A stretch of 64,000 nucleotides of DNA from Burkholderiaceae bacterium. Its GTDB lineage: Bacteria; Pseudomonadota; Gammaproteobacteria; Burkholderiales; Burkholderiaceae_D. How positions within the stretch are numbered: position 1 is the stretch's first letter; each line of letters opens with the position of its first letter. Under the pieces are notes generated by a model. The model made no database searches and was not told the origin of the DNA. It saw only the letters and a program-made list of their open reading frames with translations. Where the stretch lies: assembly GCA_031291325.1 (NCBI GenBank), contig JARLJG010000063.1, positions 1-64,000 of the forward strand. Direction: 5' to 3'. Positions 8,726 to 17,957 of this stretch are shown one piece after another. Both the position numbers and the translations under genes were made by a program.

Positions 8726-9346
8726 CTACCAGCGTCGCGCTCCGCATTCCATGTAAAGCTCATTGATGCGCGCACCCACTACCGGAAGCGACTCGGCAGA
8801 AGTCAGAAACTTCTGCGTAATCAGCTTTTGCCCGGCAGGTGTGGCAGTGAATTCGGCCACCGCATTTTCTTCGATGGCGCTCAAGACCGGCTCTTGTTCA
8901 GGGGGCGTTTCGCCCGACAACGAATAAGCTCTAAGCACATTGCGTCTGGCGACCTTTTGTCCGGTAGGACTGTTGAAAAAAGCGTTGGCCGCCTTCAGGT
9001 CGGCTACACTCAGATTTTCCGCCAACAGATGCTGGAACGTGGAATAAAGCCTGTCGTTGCCCAAGCCGTTAAAGCAAGCCGCCATCGTTTTCGACATCCC
9101 ACCGCGCTCCGACGCCTTTCGCGCAATCCTCCGCAGGCTGACCATCCCCGCTTCGCTCATCGTCAAACCAAGCACCGATCCGCTCGCTGTATTGACCACT
9201 TGTTGCGTTGCGCCGTTCGATGTGCAGGGTGTGTCCTGATAGGTGATCGATCCGTCCGCCAGCTTGCACTTATAATTCTCTGCCGCAGCCGATACGCAAA
9301 GACTCAGCAGCAATACTCCAAATTGCATCCGCCCGAATACAGCCAT
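8726..9346 (-). CDS. Exported DUF4124-type protein with a DUF2059-like tail
   Basis: About 206 residues. A signal peptide (FGVLLLSLCVSAAA) is followed by the DUF4124 signature YKCKLADGSITYQDTPC, a small periplasmic domain of unknown role. The C-terminal half (FFNSPTGQKVARR... EFTATPAGQKL) carries the two F..(S/T)P.G.K motifs typical of DUF2059-like helical domains. The ATG at 9346 is preceded by GGAGGGGAGA, so the longer frame starting at 9382 is rejected. The combination of the two domains is plausible for an envelope protein; the function is unknown. Confidence 0.72.
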   Translation of the reverse strand: MAVFGRMQFGVLLLSLCVSAAAENYKCKLADGSITYQDTPCTSNGATQQVVNTASGSVLGLTMSEAGMVSLRRIARKASERGGMSKTMAACFNGLGNDRLYSTFQHLLAENLSVADLKAANAFFNSPTGQKVARRNVLRAYSLSGETPPEQEPVLSAIEENAVAEFTATPAGQKLITQKFLTSAESLPVVGARINELYMECGARRW

Positions 9347-9669
9347 TCTCCCCTCCTTTGATTGCGCAATTTCGATCGGCACAACGCTCCATCCGGGTTA
9401 CATCGCTAAGCACCGGCGAATTTTCCCTAAAAAAACCGAACTACCAGTTTGCAAGGCCCGGTAAAAGCAGCATCTATATAGCTAAATTATATACATTTCA
9501 GCGGAAGCTACGCTGAATCGGCAAAAAAACTAATGAAATAAAATCTACCGCACGCGCCAAATTTTTGCTATGAGAGGTTTCCCTTTCCCACTCGTGAGGC
9601 TGCAGCTGCCGCACCGCCTTAGAATAGTTGGCCACAATCCCAAGAGTTGTCCTCTACGCATTCGGATTG
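9347..9669. other. AT-rich intergenic region
   Basis: No gene is supported in these 323 bases. It is locally AT-rich (around 9470-9545) and lies between a gene reading leftward out of it and the 3' end of the protease gene. It probably holds the promoter of the DUF4124 protein gene. Confidence 0.4.
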
Positions 9670-10707
9670 CTATTCTTCATTGCCATTGGGTTCCCGGCGA
9701 TCCGACATCTTTGAGATCCATTCCGCAGGCAGGGCAAAATTCAGATTTTGTCCGGTGCGCGATTGGAATGTTGTAATTCCGATCAATCTTCCGCTGCTAT
9801 CGAATAAGCCGCCGCCACTGGAACCCGGTGAAATTGCCGCCGTAGTCTGGATGACAATTCCCTTCTCGGGAATGTCGCGCAACGAGGAAACGATCCCTTC
9901 GCTAATGGTCAAATCCAGACCCTGCGGCGCACCAATTGCGTACACTTTTTGTCCCACGTGGACATCGGCAAGGCTACCGATTTCAACCTGCTTGGCAGAC
10001 AGTCCCGAAACGCGCATGCGGCATAGATCAAATTGCTCGTCCGCCACGATCACAGAAGCTGAATACATTTTTTCGGAAAACTGCAACTCCAACTGTGGAC
10101 CGCTTCGCGTGACATGGCAATTGGTAATGACCTCGCCATCCCCCACGACGACACCACTGCCGGTGGCCAACAGCCGGTTTTGTCCATCCATGACATTAAC
10201 GCGCGCAACGCTTGGCGCCAGAAGCGCATAAAGTGCTTCGGTCGACAAGACCGATCGCGGTGCTGCGACAGAGACGACGTCGCCATTTGCCTGATTTAGT
10301 CCTGGCATGCTCGTTGACCCCGCTACGTTCAACGGGCGAACAATCGTAACGGGCGCGACTGGCGCGGGTGTTGCACGAAACGATTTGCTTGCAATCCACC
10401 AACCCGCAACTGCCGCAAACAGCAACGCAGCGATGATCCAGTTTTTCCAATTTGTTTGCGCGCCCTCGTATTCGGTGACGGCAACGTACTCATTATTAGA
10501 CGGCTTATTTTTCAAAGAAATATCATAGAACGTGCGTTTTTGTCGATTCGACAAAATCTGGAACGCTTCACGCAGCAACACTCGTTCGTTCGGGTCGTGG
10601 GCCAGGTTCAGGTCGAATTTCGCAACGGCATTCTGATAGGCGGCGACGATTTCCTCGGAACTAGCACCGGGCGCCACGTCGAGTATTTGATAAAGAGTCT
10701 TTTTCAT
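9670..10707 (-). CDS. J-domain-like, single-TM, trypsin-like serine protease (S1C/HtrA type)
   Basis: Predicted 345 residues from ATG 10707. Residues 1-65 look like a J-domain helix set (LYQILDVAPGASSEEIVAAYQ... ILSNRQKRTFYD), but the HPD tripeptide is not present (HDP at 37-39). A transmembrane helix follows at about 89-106. Residues 160-335 form a trypsin-like domain with a complete triad: H198 (ITNCHVT), D227 (FDLCRM) and S297 (GSSGG). No PDZ domain is visible, unlike DegP/DegS. The likely topology is a cytoplasmic J-like part and a periplasmic protease. It may be an envelope-stress or signalling protease; the substrate is unknown. Confidence 0.8.
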   Translation of the reverse strand: MKKTLYQILDVAPGASSEEIVAAYQNAVAKFDLNLAHDPNERVLLREAFQILSNRQKRTFYDISLKNKPSNNEYVAVTEYEGAQTNWKNWIIAALLFAAVAGWWIASKSFRATPAPVAPVTIVRPLNVAGSTSMPGLNQANGDVVSVAAPRSVLSTEALYALLAPSVARVNVMDGQNRLLATGSGVVVGDGEVITNCHVTRSGPQLELQFSEKMYSASVIVADEQFDLCRMRVSGLSAKQVEIGSLADVHVGQKVYAIGAPQGLDLTISEGIVSSLRDIPEKGIVIQTTAAISPGSSGGGLFDSSGRLIGITTFQSRTGQNLNFALPAEWISKMSDRREPNGNEE

Positions 10708-11140
10708 GCGTTCTCGTATGAACGGTTTTAATGACAATTGATTGTCAATCGTCGCAGCAAAAACGAATAACATTGCAGGATAAGCAAGTGTACACGACAT
10801 TTGAAAAATATTCGATTCAATCGCGGTGCAAACCGTTCGCTTTCCGGGGCTACGTCGGCGCTTGATACCACGATTGAAACAACCCGGATTGCGCGACCGG
10901 GCAGATCAACGACGCAATAAATACCACACGCGTCGACCGGGCGCAGCAATTTGGTAATTTTTCACAAATTCGTCATGTGATAACTCACAGAGATGCGCGC
11001 GCAAACCCGGTAAGATGGGCTATCTGCCCAACGGAATCGGAGCCGAACGAGCGCGAAGATTCGCACGGCAGTGAAGGTCGGCGCCGACATTGGCTGCGGC
11101 GCTTGCCAATCGAATATTCAGCAAGATTTTTGAGGAACCC
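10708..11140. other. Intergenic region between divergent genes
   Basis: 433 bases between the protease gene (leftward) and a hypothetical gene (rightward). An arginine-rich frame runs through on the minus strand but shows no protein-like features. The end holds GAGGAAC, the ribosome site of the next gene. Confidence 0.4.
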
Positions 11141-11584
11141 ATGAACCGCGATTTTAGCGAAATTACGTCCGAGGCAGCACCCAAATTCCTCGGCGACATC
11201 ATCCGCACGAACCGCGATCACGCTGAATTGCGCCTCGCCAAAACGCAAGAAATCGATGCCTTGATCGGCACCATCGATACGACTTTGGAAGCCAAGGATG
11301 AAATCGGCAACTGGCGCATCGTATCGTTGATCGACAAGGAAAAACAAACTGCACAGTTATTGCTGATCGGCGACAGCCTGACCAGGAGGCACCCGGCCAT
11401 CACGTCGCCGATACAGAGCATCGATTTGGTTCAAGGACTTGTGCTCACCAGAAGCCGTTCCGTCTACAAACTGGGAGATCGCGGCCTGGGCGAGCCGCCG
11501 GAAGAAGATCTTTTGTGTCTTTGCGCAGCGTTGCACCAATGGGGCAGCGGGGAAACGCTTGGTGTGCCGCATTTTTCGTATTGA
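11141..11584 (+). CDS. Hypothetical protein, 147 residues
   Basis: The ATG at 11141 has GAGGAAC 3 bases upstream. The protein is soluble and of mixed composition, with DHAELRLAKTQEIDALIGTID in the first part and WRIVSLIDKEKQTAQLLLIG in the middle. It contains no membrane helix, signal peptide or known motif that I can name. It converges with the binding-protein gene downstream. Real on codon usage and ribosome site, but no function is offered. Confidence 0.6.
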   Translation: MNRDFSEITSEAAPKFLGDIIRTNRDHAELRLAKTQEIDALIGTIDTTLEAKDEIGNWRIVSLIDKEKQTAQLLLIGDSLTRRHPAITSPIQSIDLVQGLVLTRSRSVYKLGDRGLGEPPEEDLLCLCAALHQWGSGETLGVPHFSY

Positions 11585-11631
11585 AGGCTGGGCTGCTTTA
11601 TATCGACGCCGTGCATATCCATGAAGCGCTT

Positions 11632-12786
11632 TCATAGTTTTGAAATTGGCACCGCCTTGCCGTTTTGAACCTTGGTCAGATGCACCTGTTTCAATCCTTG
11701 GTGATCGGTTTCGCCAAAGGAGATTTCCAGACCGTCAATATTCATATTCATGCGATTTAATGCCGCCACAAGACTTTCCCGAGTAAGATTCGGCCCGGCG
11801 GCCTTCACCGCCGCGACAAAAACCACGGCGTCGATATAGCCTTCCAGGCTCGCATAGTCGAAATGGCGAATCCCGGCGCCACGCATGTCGGCCTGGTATT
11901 GACGCACCAAGGGCACCGAAACGTCGTCCGGCGACGGCACCACCTGGGTAATGTACACCCCCTCGCCATTCAGGCCGGCGACCTTGATGAAGTCTTCCGT
12001 GCCGATGAAAGAGAGGCTGAGGAATGTGGGCCGCAACCCCGACTCTTTTGCCTGCTTGACGAAGGCCGCGCAAGCTTTATAGGCGCAGACCATGATCACG
12101 GCTTCCGGTTTTTCCGCCTTGAGCATGGCGATGCCGGCGTCGATCTCCTCCGTGTTGCGTTGATAGCGTCCCTCACCGGCGAGTTCCATATTACGCTTCT
12201 TGAGCGCTTTGAGCACCGCGTCTTTACCGGCTAGCCCATACGCGTCGGCTTGAATAAAGATGCCGATCCTTTTGATCCCCAAATCTTTGACGAGGTGCTC
12301 GACTTGCAATTCTGCCTCGGAAACGTAGGATGCCCGCACATTGAAGACTAACTGTTTCACCGGAGAGCGCAAGAATTCGGCGCCGGTGAAAGCGCCGAAA
12401 AACGGCACGCCAGCTTTCGAGGAAATCGATTCGGCCGCCTGGGAAGTCGGCGTTCCCACGAATCCGAACAAGGCAAATACATTGTCCTGCTCGATCAGTT
12501 TGCGGGTCGCGCCCGCCGCGCGGGTCGGCTCGTAACCATCGTCTTCGCTCAACAGAAGAATTCTCCGCCGCTCCACGCCGCCGGTCGCATTCACTTTGTT
12601 GAAATAGACTTCGCTGCCTTTTTTTACCGCGCTACCCAGTCCTTTCGCGGGGCCGGAAAGCGCATTCGCCATGCCGATTCGAATTTCCGTCGCGCTGACG
12701 CCGTTTTCTGCATGCGCTAGAGCGCACGCGCACAGCAGCGCGACGCCAACTATTTCAAACAACAGGTTTTTGGCGGTCGTCAACAT
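11632..12786 (-). CDS. Periplasmic substrate-binding protein, branched-chain amino-acid (LivK) type
   Basis: 384 residues with a signal peptide (VGVALLCACALAHAENG). The type I periplasmic-binding fold is seen in IRIGMANALSGPAKGLG, the conserved DDGYEPTRA, and the ...IEQDNVFALFGFVGTPTS segment. No permease or ATPase genes are adjacent, so it is an orphan receptor. It may serve a transporter elsewhere or a sensor. A close paralogue lies at 47996-49144 with the same layout. The ligand cannot be predicted from sequence. Confidence 0.87.
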   Translation of the reverse strand: MLTTAKNLLFEIVGVALLCACALAHAENGVSATEIRIGMANALSGPAKGLGSAVKKGSEVYFNKVNATGGVERRRILLLSEDDGYEPTRAAGATRKLIEQDNVFALFGFVGTPTSQAAESISSKAGVPFFGAFTGAEFLRSPVKQLVFNVRASYVSEAELQVEHLVKDLGIKRIGIFIQADAYGLAGKDAVLKALKKRNMELAGEGRYQRNTEEIDAGIAMLKAEKPEAVIMVCAYKACAAFVKQAKESGLRPTFLSLSFIGTEDFIKVAGLNGEGVYITQVVPSPDDVSVPLVRQYQADMRGAGIRHFDYASLEGYIDAVVFVAAVKAAGPNLTRESLVAALNRMNMNIDGLEISFGETDHQGLKQVHLTKVQNGKAVPISKL

Positions 12787-13548
12787 TGTCTCGCTCCTTG
12801 CAGGATTCTTGCGATCCAGCGCATTCCTTTTCCTGCTTTATACCGGAGCGTCGCACTTGCAACCATCTACAAAAATATCGAAAGTATCCGCGATCGAGAC
12901 AAGCAGCGAACCTGCAGCAGGTGCATCAAGCACCGCAGACGCGATCCCGGGTACTTTTCAGACGCCCCTGATATCACTATACCCCATGACGCGGCGCACA
13001 ATGGCGGTATCTTTGTCGCCGAAGAACAATGCCTCCGTTGCTATCGGCGGGAAGCAACGCTTGATCGAGTTCGCTAACCAATCCCATCGCGAAGCAACCG
13101 ACGGCGAGCAATCGATTTCGCCGCAGCTATTCCGGTGCCGTCGTATGAATCCAAATTTCGCCAATCAATTTTCATTGGTCGATCCGAGGAGTAAATCATT
13201 TTACGAGTATGCACATGCGAATCAATTCTTTTACAGAATGCGGCCATCACGGTTTAATAGAGCGCATCCATCAACGTGAGGCGATACAAAAAAATCTCGC
13301 CCATAAAAAAATATGCAAATGTATTCTTCTTCCTTTCAAGTTACCTCCTCCAGTTGCGTCAAACGGTCGCCCGCACGCGCCAAAGTCTCTCCCTGCTCGC
13401 AAACATGTCGCCGTATTGACGACATCTTCAATTGGGCACAAGGCCCGCAGCAGAATATTGCTTTGCGCTGAAATCGGACATCTTGTCCTGGTTTTATCGA
13501 GACGACGGCGCGTCGTCAAAAAAATTTCATTTCATTTCAAGGCCCCAC
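12787..13548. other. Long intergenic region without a supported gene
   Basis: 762 bases separate the leftward binding-protein gene from the rightward TonB receptor gene. Frames on both strands are short, with odd composition, and none has a convincing ribosome site. The last 250 bases are AT-richer, with several A-runs (13290-13330), and probably carry the receptor promoter. No Fur box was recognised by eye. Confidence 0.4.
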
Positions 13549-15942
13549 ATGTATAAAACGCAAGCATCGATTCCACACAAAAAAACCATTCTGCTGGCAG
13601 CACTGCTTTCCGCTTTCACGCTACCGGCAATTGCGCAACAGGCGACCCCGGTCGACGGCGCGGCTGCGGCAACCGAGACCGTCGTCGTGACAGGAACCCG
13701 CGCGCGCAATCGCACGGTCGCCGATTCGGAATCTCCGATCTATGTTCTGAACAACAAGGACCTCGGCAGCACCGGCTCCAACGAGTTGGCAACGGTGCTG
13801 TCGCGCCTGCTGCCGTCCTTCAATTTTCCGCGCCCATCGGGCGGCGATGCCAGCGACGCCGTGCGACCGGCGCAATTGCGCGGCCTCTCGCCGGATCAGA
13901 CTCTGGTTTTAATCAACGGCAAGCGACGCCATACGTCTGCGGTGGTCAATGTGAACGGAACCGAAGGACGCGGTTCCGCTCCGGTCGATTTGAACGCAAT
14001 TCCGCTGTCGGCAATCGATCATATTGAAGTATTGAGTGACGGCGCGGCTGCGCAATATGGCTCCGACGCCATCGCCGGCGTGGTCAATATCATCTTGAAG
14101 AAAGGGCCGAATGGCGGTGAAATCGAAGTCGGCGCAGGAGAATATTCGAAGCATGACGGCAAACAGGCCGATGTCCGTGCGAACGGTGGATTTGCACTCG
14201 GCAACAACGGATGGCTGCGCCTGTCCGCCGACATCGCCAACCAGGACTCGACCAATCGCGCGGGGGCCGACTTCCGCAATTCGTCTGAACCGCTGTATGG
14301 CCAGGTCACCCAGCGCTACGGCGACCCTGCCTCGCAACCGAAGAATTTCTTTTTCAATAGCCAGTATTCGCTCTCGGACGATGTCGAATTCTATTCGTTC
14401 GGAAATTATTCCGAACGCTTCACGTCGGCGGCGGCCACCTGGCGCACCGCGTACAAAAACGGCGCATTGCAAACACCGATCTTTCCAGACGGCTTCTTGC
14501 CTCTTGAGGATAGCACCTCGGTCGACCGCGCCTTGGTGGCCGGCGTCCGTGGCACGACCGAATCCGGCTGGCGCTGGGATACCAGTTTGAATTTCGGCTC
14601 GAATACCTTCGACCTCGACATCGACAATACCGTCAACCTGGCGATTGGCGCATCCAGTCCGACGCATTTCTATGCCGGTCAATTGACCAACGAGCAAACC
14701 TTGTTGAATCTGGACCTTGCCAAAGAGTACGCAGTGTCAGGACTTTCCGGGCCGTTGACCGTCGCCGTGGGGGCGGAAGCGCGGCGCGAACGATACGACA
14801 TCGGCGCGGGAGATCCAGCTTCGTATTACCAATCCGGCTCTCAAGGCTTCAGCGGTTTCACGCCGAGCAATGCGGGCAGCAGCAGCCGCGACAGCGTCGC
14901 GCTGTATGGCAATCTGGAAGCCAGCATCACCAAACAATGGTCGGGCGCAATCGCGCTGCGCGGCGAGCATTACAGCGATTTCGGCGATACCGTTTCGGAA
15001 AAGCTTTCCACCCGCTATGTCATAACGGACGGCGTGGCACTCAGGGCAACGGCCTCGACAGGGTTTCGCGCGCCTTCATTGGCGCAGGAAAATTACACGA
15101 TCACGTCAACCAACTTCTTCGTGATCAACGGCGTCAACACGCCGATCCAAACCGGCACCTTCGGCGTCAATACCGCCGCCGCCAAGGCGCTCGGCGCCGA
15201 GCCTTTGAAGGCGGAGAAATCGAACAACTTGAGTTTCGGCCTGCAACTTGATCCGATCAAGAACCTGACCTCGACGATCGACCTGTACGGGATCGATATC
15301 GATAACCGCATCCTGTATTCGGCCAATCTGGCATTGCCGGCCAACTTGAAAACCGAACTTGCCGCGCAAGGAAACTATGTCGGAGCGGCACGCTATTTCA
15401 CCAATGCGCTCGATACGCGGACCGTCGGCGTGGACATCGTCACCACTTATCGGCTGGACTTGCAACAGAGTGGAAAATTCGATTTCACGCTGGGCTACAA
15501 CCACAACAACAATATCGTGCGAGGCGTCGCCGCCAACCCAGCCTTGCTGGCGGCAAACGGGCTGACCTTGATCGATCGCCAGACCATCGGTCGGGCAACC
15601 GTTGGCTCGCCAAAAGACAAACTCAGCCTCGCCACCGATTACAAAATATCGGATTGGAATTTCCATGCGGTGGCGACGCGTTACGGAAGCTTTACCGTGG
15701 AACAAAACAACGCAGCGCTTGACCAGACATATAGCGCCAATTGGGTGCTCGATGTTGCCAGCAGCTACCATGTGGGAGCATGGAACTTTACCGCAGGAAT
15801 CGACAACTTGACCAACCGTTATCCAGATCAGGTGACCTCGGCAGGCAACCTGAACAACAACGGTATAAACCCGTACAGCGTTTGGTCGCCGTATGGATTT
15901 AACGGGCGCTTCCTGTATGCGAAGGCCGCTTACAGATGGTAG
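13549..15942 (+). CDS. TonB-dependent outer-membrane receptor
   Basis: 797-residue precursor. The signal peptide ends FTLPAIAQQ. The start of the mature protein has a TonB-box-like ETVVVTGTRA, followed by a plug domain (LRGLSPDQTLVLINGKRRH and IEVLSDGAAAQYGSDAIAGVVNIILKK) and a beta barrel ending in the aromatic residue W (AKAAYRW). The family imports siderophores, vitamins, sugars or other large ligands using TonB-ExbBD energy. The plug sequence resembles the general CirA/FecA-like and sugar-type receptors; the ligand is unknown. No transport or regulator gene is adjacent. ATG 13549 was chosen because it gives a clean signal peptide. Confidence 0.9.
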   Translation: MYKTQASIPHKKTILLAALLSAFTLPAIAQQATPVDGAAAATETVVVTGTRARNRTVADSESPIYVLNNKDLGSTGSNELATVLSRLLPSFNFPRPSGGDASDAVRPAQLRGLSPDQTLVLINGKRRHTSAVVNVNGTEGRGSAPVDLNAIPLSAIDHIEVLSDGAAAQYGSDAIAGVVNIILKKGPNGGEIEVGAGEYSKHDGKQADVRANGGFALGNNGWLRLSADIANQDSTNRAGADFRNSSEPLYGQVTQRYGDPASQPKNFFFNSQYSLSDDVEFYSFGNYSERFTSAAATWRTAYKNGALQTPIFPDGFLPLEDSTSVDRALVAGVRGTTESGWRWDTSLNFGSNTFDLDIDNTVNLAIGASSPTHFYAGQLTNEQTLLNLDLAKEYAVSGLSGPLTVAVGAEARRERYDIGAGDPASYYQSGSQGFSGFTPSNAGSSSRDSVALYGNLEASITKQWSGAIALRGEHYSDFGDTVSEKLSTRYVITDGVALRATASTGFRAPSLAQENYTITSTNFFVINGVNTPIQTGTFGVNTAAAKALGAEPLKAEKSNNLSFGLQLDPIKNLTSTIDLYGIDIDNRILYSANLALPANLKTELAAQGNYVGAARYFTNALDTRTVGVDIVTTYRLDLQQSGKFDFTLGYNHNNNIVRGVAANPALLAANGLTLIDRQTIGRATVGSPKDKLSLATDYKISDWNFHAVATRYGSFTVEQNNAALDQTYSANWVLDVASSYHVGAWNFTAGIDNLTNRYPDQVTSAGNLNNNGINPYSVWSPYGFNGRFLYAKAAYRW

Positions 15943-16024
15943 CGTTGGGTAAATAGTGAATCTCGCCGTGGCTTCGATTTGCCAAAGCGCACGTCCGCAC
16001 GGCGAGTATAAATCGATGCGCTCC

Positions 16025-16480
16025 CTACTTGGCGTTCGGCAGGCCCTCGACCAGCGCGCCCGGCGCGATATGCTTTTGCGAAAACCAGCCGAGCGGCGCT
16101 TCCAGCGCGTAGCGCACGTGCGAAGACCGGTTCGAGCAATGCTGGTCGTCGGTCTGCGGCTGCATATCTTCGATATTGATGATCTTGCCGGTTTCGTCGA
16201 TGAAGGCGACCGATAAGGGCAGCAAGGTATTCTTCATCCACATGCATTCGAGCAGGGCCGGACGTCCCAGATCGAACAACATGCCTTCATTCGAGCCGAT
16301 CCACTTGCGCAGCATCATGCCTTCCTCGCGCTGCGCTTCGGTGGTCGCCACTTCGGCCTGGATGGTGTAGAAGCCAATGGTAATCGGAATCACCGGCAAC
16401 TTCATTTGCTGGGCGGCGGCAGTGCCGCCCACCAACATTGTCACAGCGGCAGCGAAGGTGCACAAGCTACGGAAATTCAT
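16025..16480 (-). CDS. DUF192 exported protein
   Basis: 151 residues. A signal peptide (AAAVTMLVGGTAAAQQ) precedes a DUF192 (COG1430) domain. The family signature is visible: EVATTEAQREEGMMLRK, GMLFDLG, MWMKNTLLPLSVAFID and the conserved glycine/leucine end. DUF192 proteins are widespread periplasmic or extracellular proteins of unresolved biochemical role. It lies between the TonB receptor (convergent) and the HAD gene (divergent) and appears monocistronic. Confidence 0.85.
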   Translation of the reverse strand: MNFRSLCTFAAAVTMLVGGTAAAQQMKLPVIPITIGFYTIQAEVATTEAQREEGMMLRKWIGSNEGMLFDLGRPALLECMWMKNTLLPLSVAFIDETGKIINIEDMQPQTDDQHCSNRSSHVRYALEAPLGWFSQKHIAPGALVEGLPNAK

Positions 16481-16607
16481 CGGTTACCTCGGGCAAAGAT
16501 ATCAATATACACAAAATGGCCGGCGCCTGCACTTCTCGTTCACGCGCAACGGGCTCCACGTCTTTGCGCTACCATAACACTTTTCAACTCGCACATTGGA
16601 AATAAAC

Positions 16608-17330
16608 ATGCACGACCGGCCGCCATCACAGATTGCCGAATCGATAGAAGTCATTGCGTTCGATGTGTTCGGCACCGTTGTCGACTGGCACCAAAGCATC
16701 GCGCGGGAAGTCGACGCGATGCAATTGACGGTCGGCGGCGACGAATTTGCGCTGGCATGGCGCGCGGGGTATCGCCCGGCCATGCAGAAAGTGATGAGCG
16801 GCGAGCTCGGCTGGACCCGCATCGACGATTTGCATCGGCTCATTTTGGACGAATTGCTGCAACGCTTCGGCATCGTGCATCTGAACGAAGCGCAAAAGCG
16901 CCATCTGAACAGGGTATGGCACCGCCTCGCCGCGTGGCCGGATTCGGTGCAAGGCCTGACCCGCCTGAAGTCGCGCTACACCATCTGCACGCTCTCCAAC
17001 GGCAACCTCGGCTTGCTGACCAACATGGCCAAGCGCGCGGGCTTGCCCTGGGACTGCATCTTGTCGGCGGAAGTGTTCAGAAAATACAAGCCCGATCCGG
17101 CAGTCTATCGCGAGCTCGCCGCGATCTTCGATCTGGCGCCAGAACGGGTGATGCTGGCCGCCGCGCACCAGGACGATCTGGCGGCGGCGCGCGCCTGCGG
17201 CTTGCAAACTGCCTACATCGAGCGCCCCGCCGAATTCGGCCCGAACAACTTGAAAGACGTTTCGCCCGATCCGGCCAATACGCTCCACGCCAGGGATATC
17301 GGCGATCTGGCTGGCCAGCTCGGCTGCTGA
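16608..17330 (+). CDS. HAD-superfamily hydrolase, type II haloacid dehalogenase-like
   Basis: About 240 residues. Motif I is AFDVFGTVVDW with the nucleophilic aspartate, motif II is TLSNGN, the motif III lysine sits in RKYKPDPAVY, and motif IV is AAAHQDDLAAARACG. The FDVFGT signature and SNGN motif match the 2-haloacid dehalogenase subgroup (L-DEX), which hydrolyses 2-haloalkanoates, although many members act on phosphate esters. The ATG at 16608 is preceded by GGAAATAAAC; a TTG at 16596 is the alternative. No transporter or regulator for haloacids is nearby. Confidence 0.85.
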   Translation: MHDRPPSQIAESIEVIAFDVFGTVVDWHQSIAREVDAMQLTVGGDEFALAWRAGYRPAMQKVMSGELGWTRIDDLHRLILDELLQRFGIVHLNEAQKRHLNRVWHRLAAWPDSVQGLTRLKSRYTICTLSNGNLGLLTNMAKRAGLPWDCILSAEVFRKYKPDPAVYRELAAIFDLAPERVMLAAAHQDDLAAARACGLQTAYIERPAEFGPNNLKDVSPDPANTLHARDIGDLAGQLGC

Positions 17331-17729
17331 AGCGCGCCGGGACGGCTTATCCGCTAACCGCCGGTCGAGCCGGTCGTTATTTCTTGAAATGAAATAACGC
17401 CGCGCGCGCCCGCTGCCCGAAGCCTGGATCTTGCCCGACTCGACCAGCGTGCGCAACGCAAAGGTGAGGCGATTCGTCAGTTTTTGCACTTGCTGCCTGA
17501 GCAGAGGAAATTTCACAAAATTTGCGTCGCGGATATCGCCACGGCGGGAGCTCTCTACGGGCGGTGGAACAGTGTTTCCACGCCAAGTTCCAGCCATCCA
17601 GATATGCACGCAAGCTGCCGACTTTGGTTTTTGCAAATAATACAACTGGACATCATTGACAAAAATCCATTCTTTGCTTGGATTCTTTCGATAAGTTTCC
17701 ATTTGTAACAAAAAGTCTGCACAATTCCC
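17331..17729. other. Intergenic region with hairpin and possible helix-turn-helix gene remnant
   Basis: A 9-bp perfect inverted repeat (CGTTATTTC / GAAATAACG, 17375-17399) lies just after the HAD gene. On the minus strand at about 17385-17510 the frame reads LTFALRTLVESGKIQASGSG followed by RARRYF, which looks like the end of a winged-helix domain. No proper start or stop brackets it, so it may be a decayed fragment or chance. Confidence 0.35.
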
Positions 17730-17758
17730 TTTCCATTTATCCGCCTTCCCTCTATAGT
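17730..17758 (+). promoter_or_regulatory. Probable sigma-70 promoter of the riboswitch transcript
   Basis: TTTCCA (17730-17735) and TATAGT (17753-17758) are 17 bases apart, matching 4/6 and 5/6 of the consensus. The predicted start near 17765 places the c-di-GMP aptamer within 30 bases of the 5' end. This is inferred by eye only. Confidence 0.5.
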
Positions 17759-17789
17759 TAACCTTGTCTAGTCCTGCGGGTTGCGGGAT

Positions 17790-17885
17790 TGGGAATCACC
17801 GAGGGCAAACCCATCGAAAGACGGGGACGCAAAGCCACCGGCCTACAGCGCACAAGCGCCATGGCAGCGGGGTTACCAACGAGGC
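17790..17885 (+). promoter_or_regulatory. Cyclic-di-GMP-I riboswitch (GEMM-I aptamer)
   Basis: The hallmark blocks occur in order: AGGGCAAACC (17802-17811), a GAAA tetraloop hairpin (CATCGAAAGACG), GGACGCAAAGCC (17824-17835), then CCGGCCTA, the variable third stem, and GCAGCGGGGTTACC (17864-17877). These match the Vc2-type aptamer almost base for base. No U-tract terminator is seen between the aptamer and the ATG at 17958, so control of ribosome access (GGAGCGTCGAGG just before the start) is more likely than termination. The controlled gene is the S53 peptidase lipoprotein. Confidence 0.93.
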
Positions 17886-17957
17886 GTCGATCTTGCACAC
17901 GCAGCAAGCAGCGCACGTTGTCCAGTAGTGCCCTCGCCCACTTGGAGCGTCGAGGTC

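Noticed and set aside
17336-17711. Minus-strand text resembling the end of a winged-helix protein
   Set aside because: No start, no stop at the right place and only about 30 suggestive residues; kept as a note in the intergenic entry, not called a gene.
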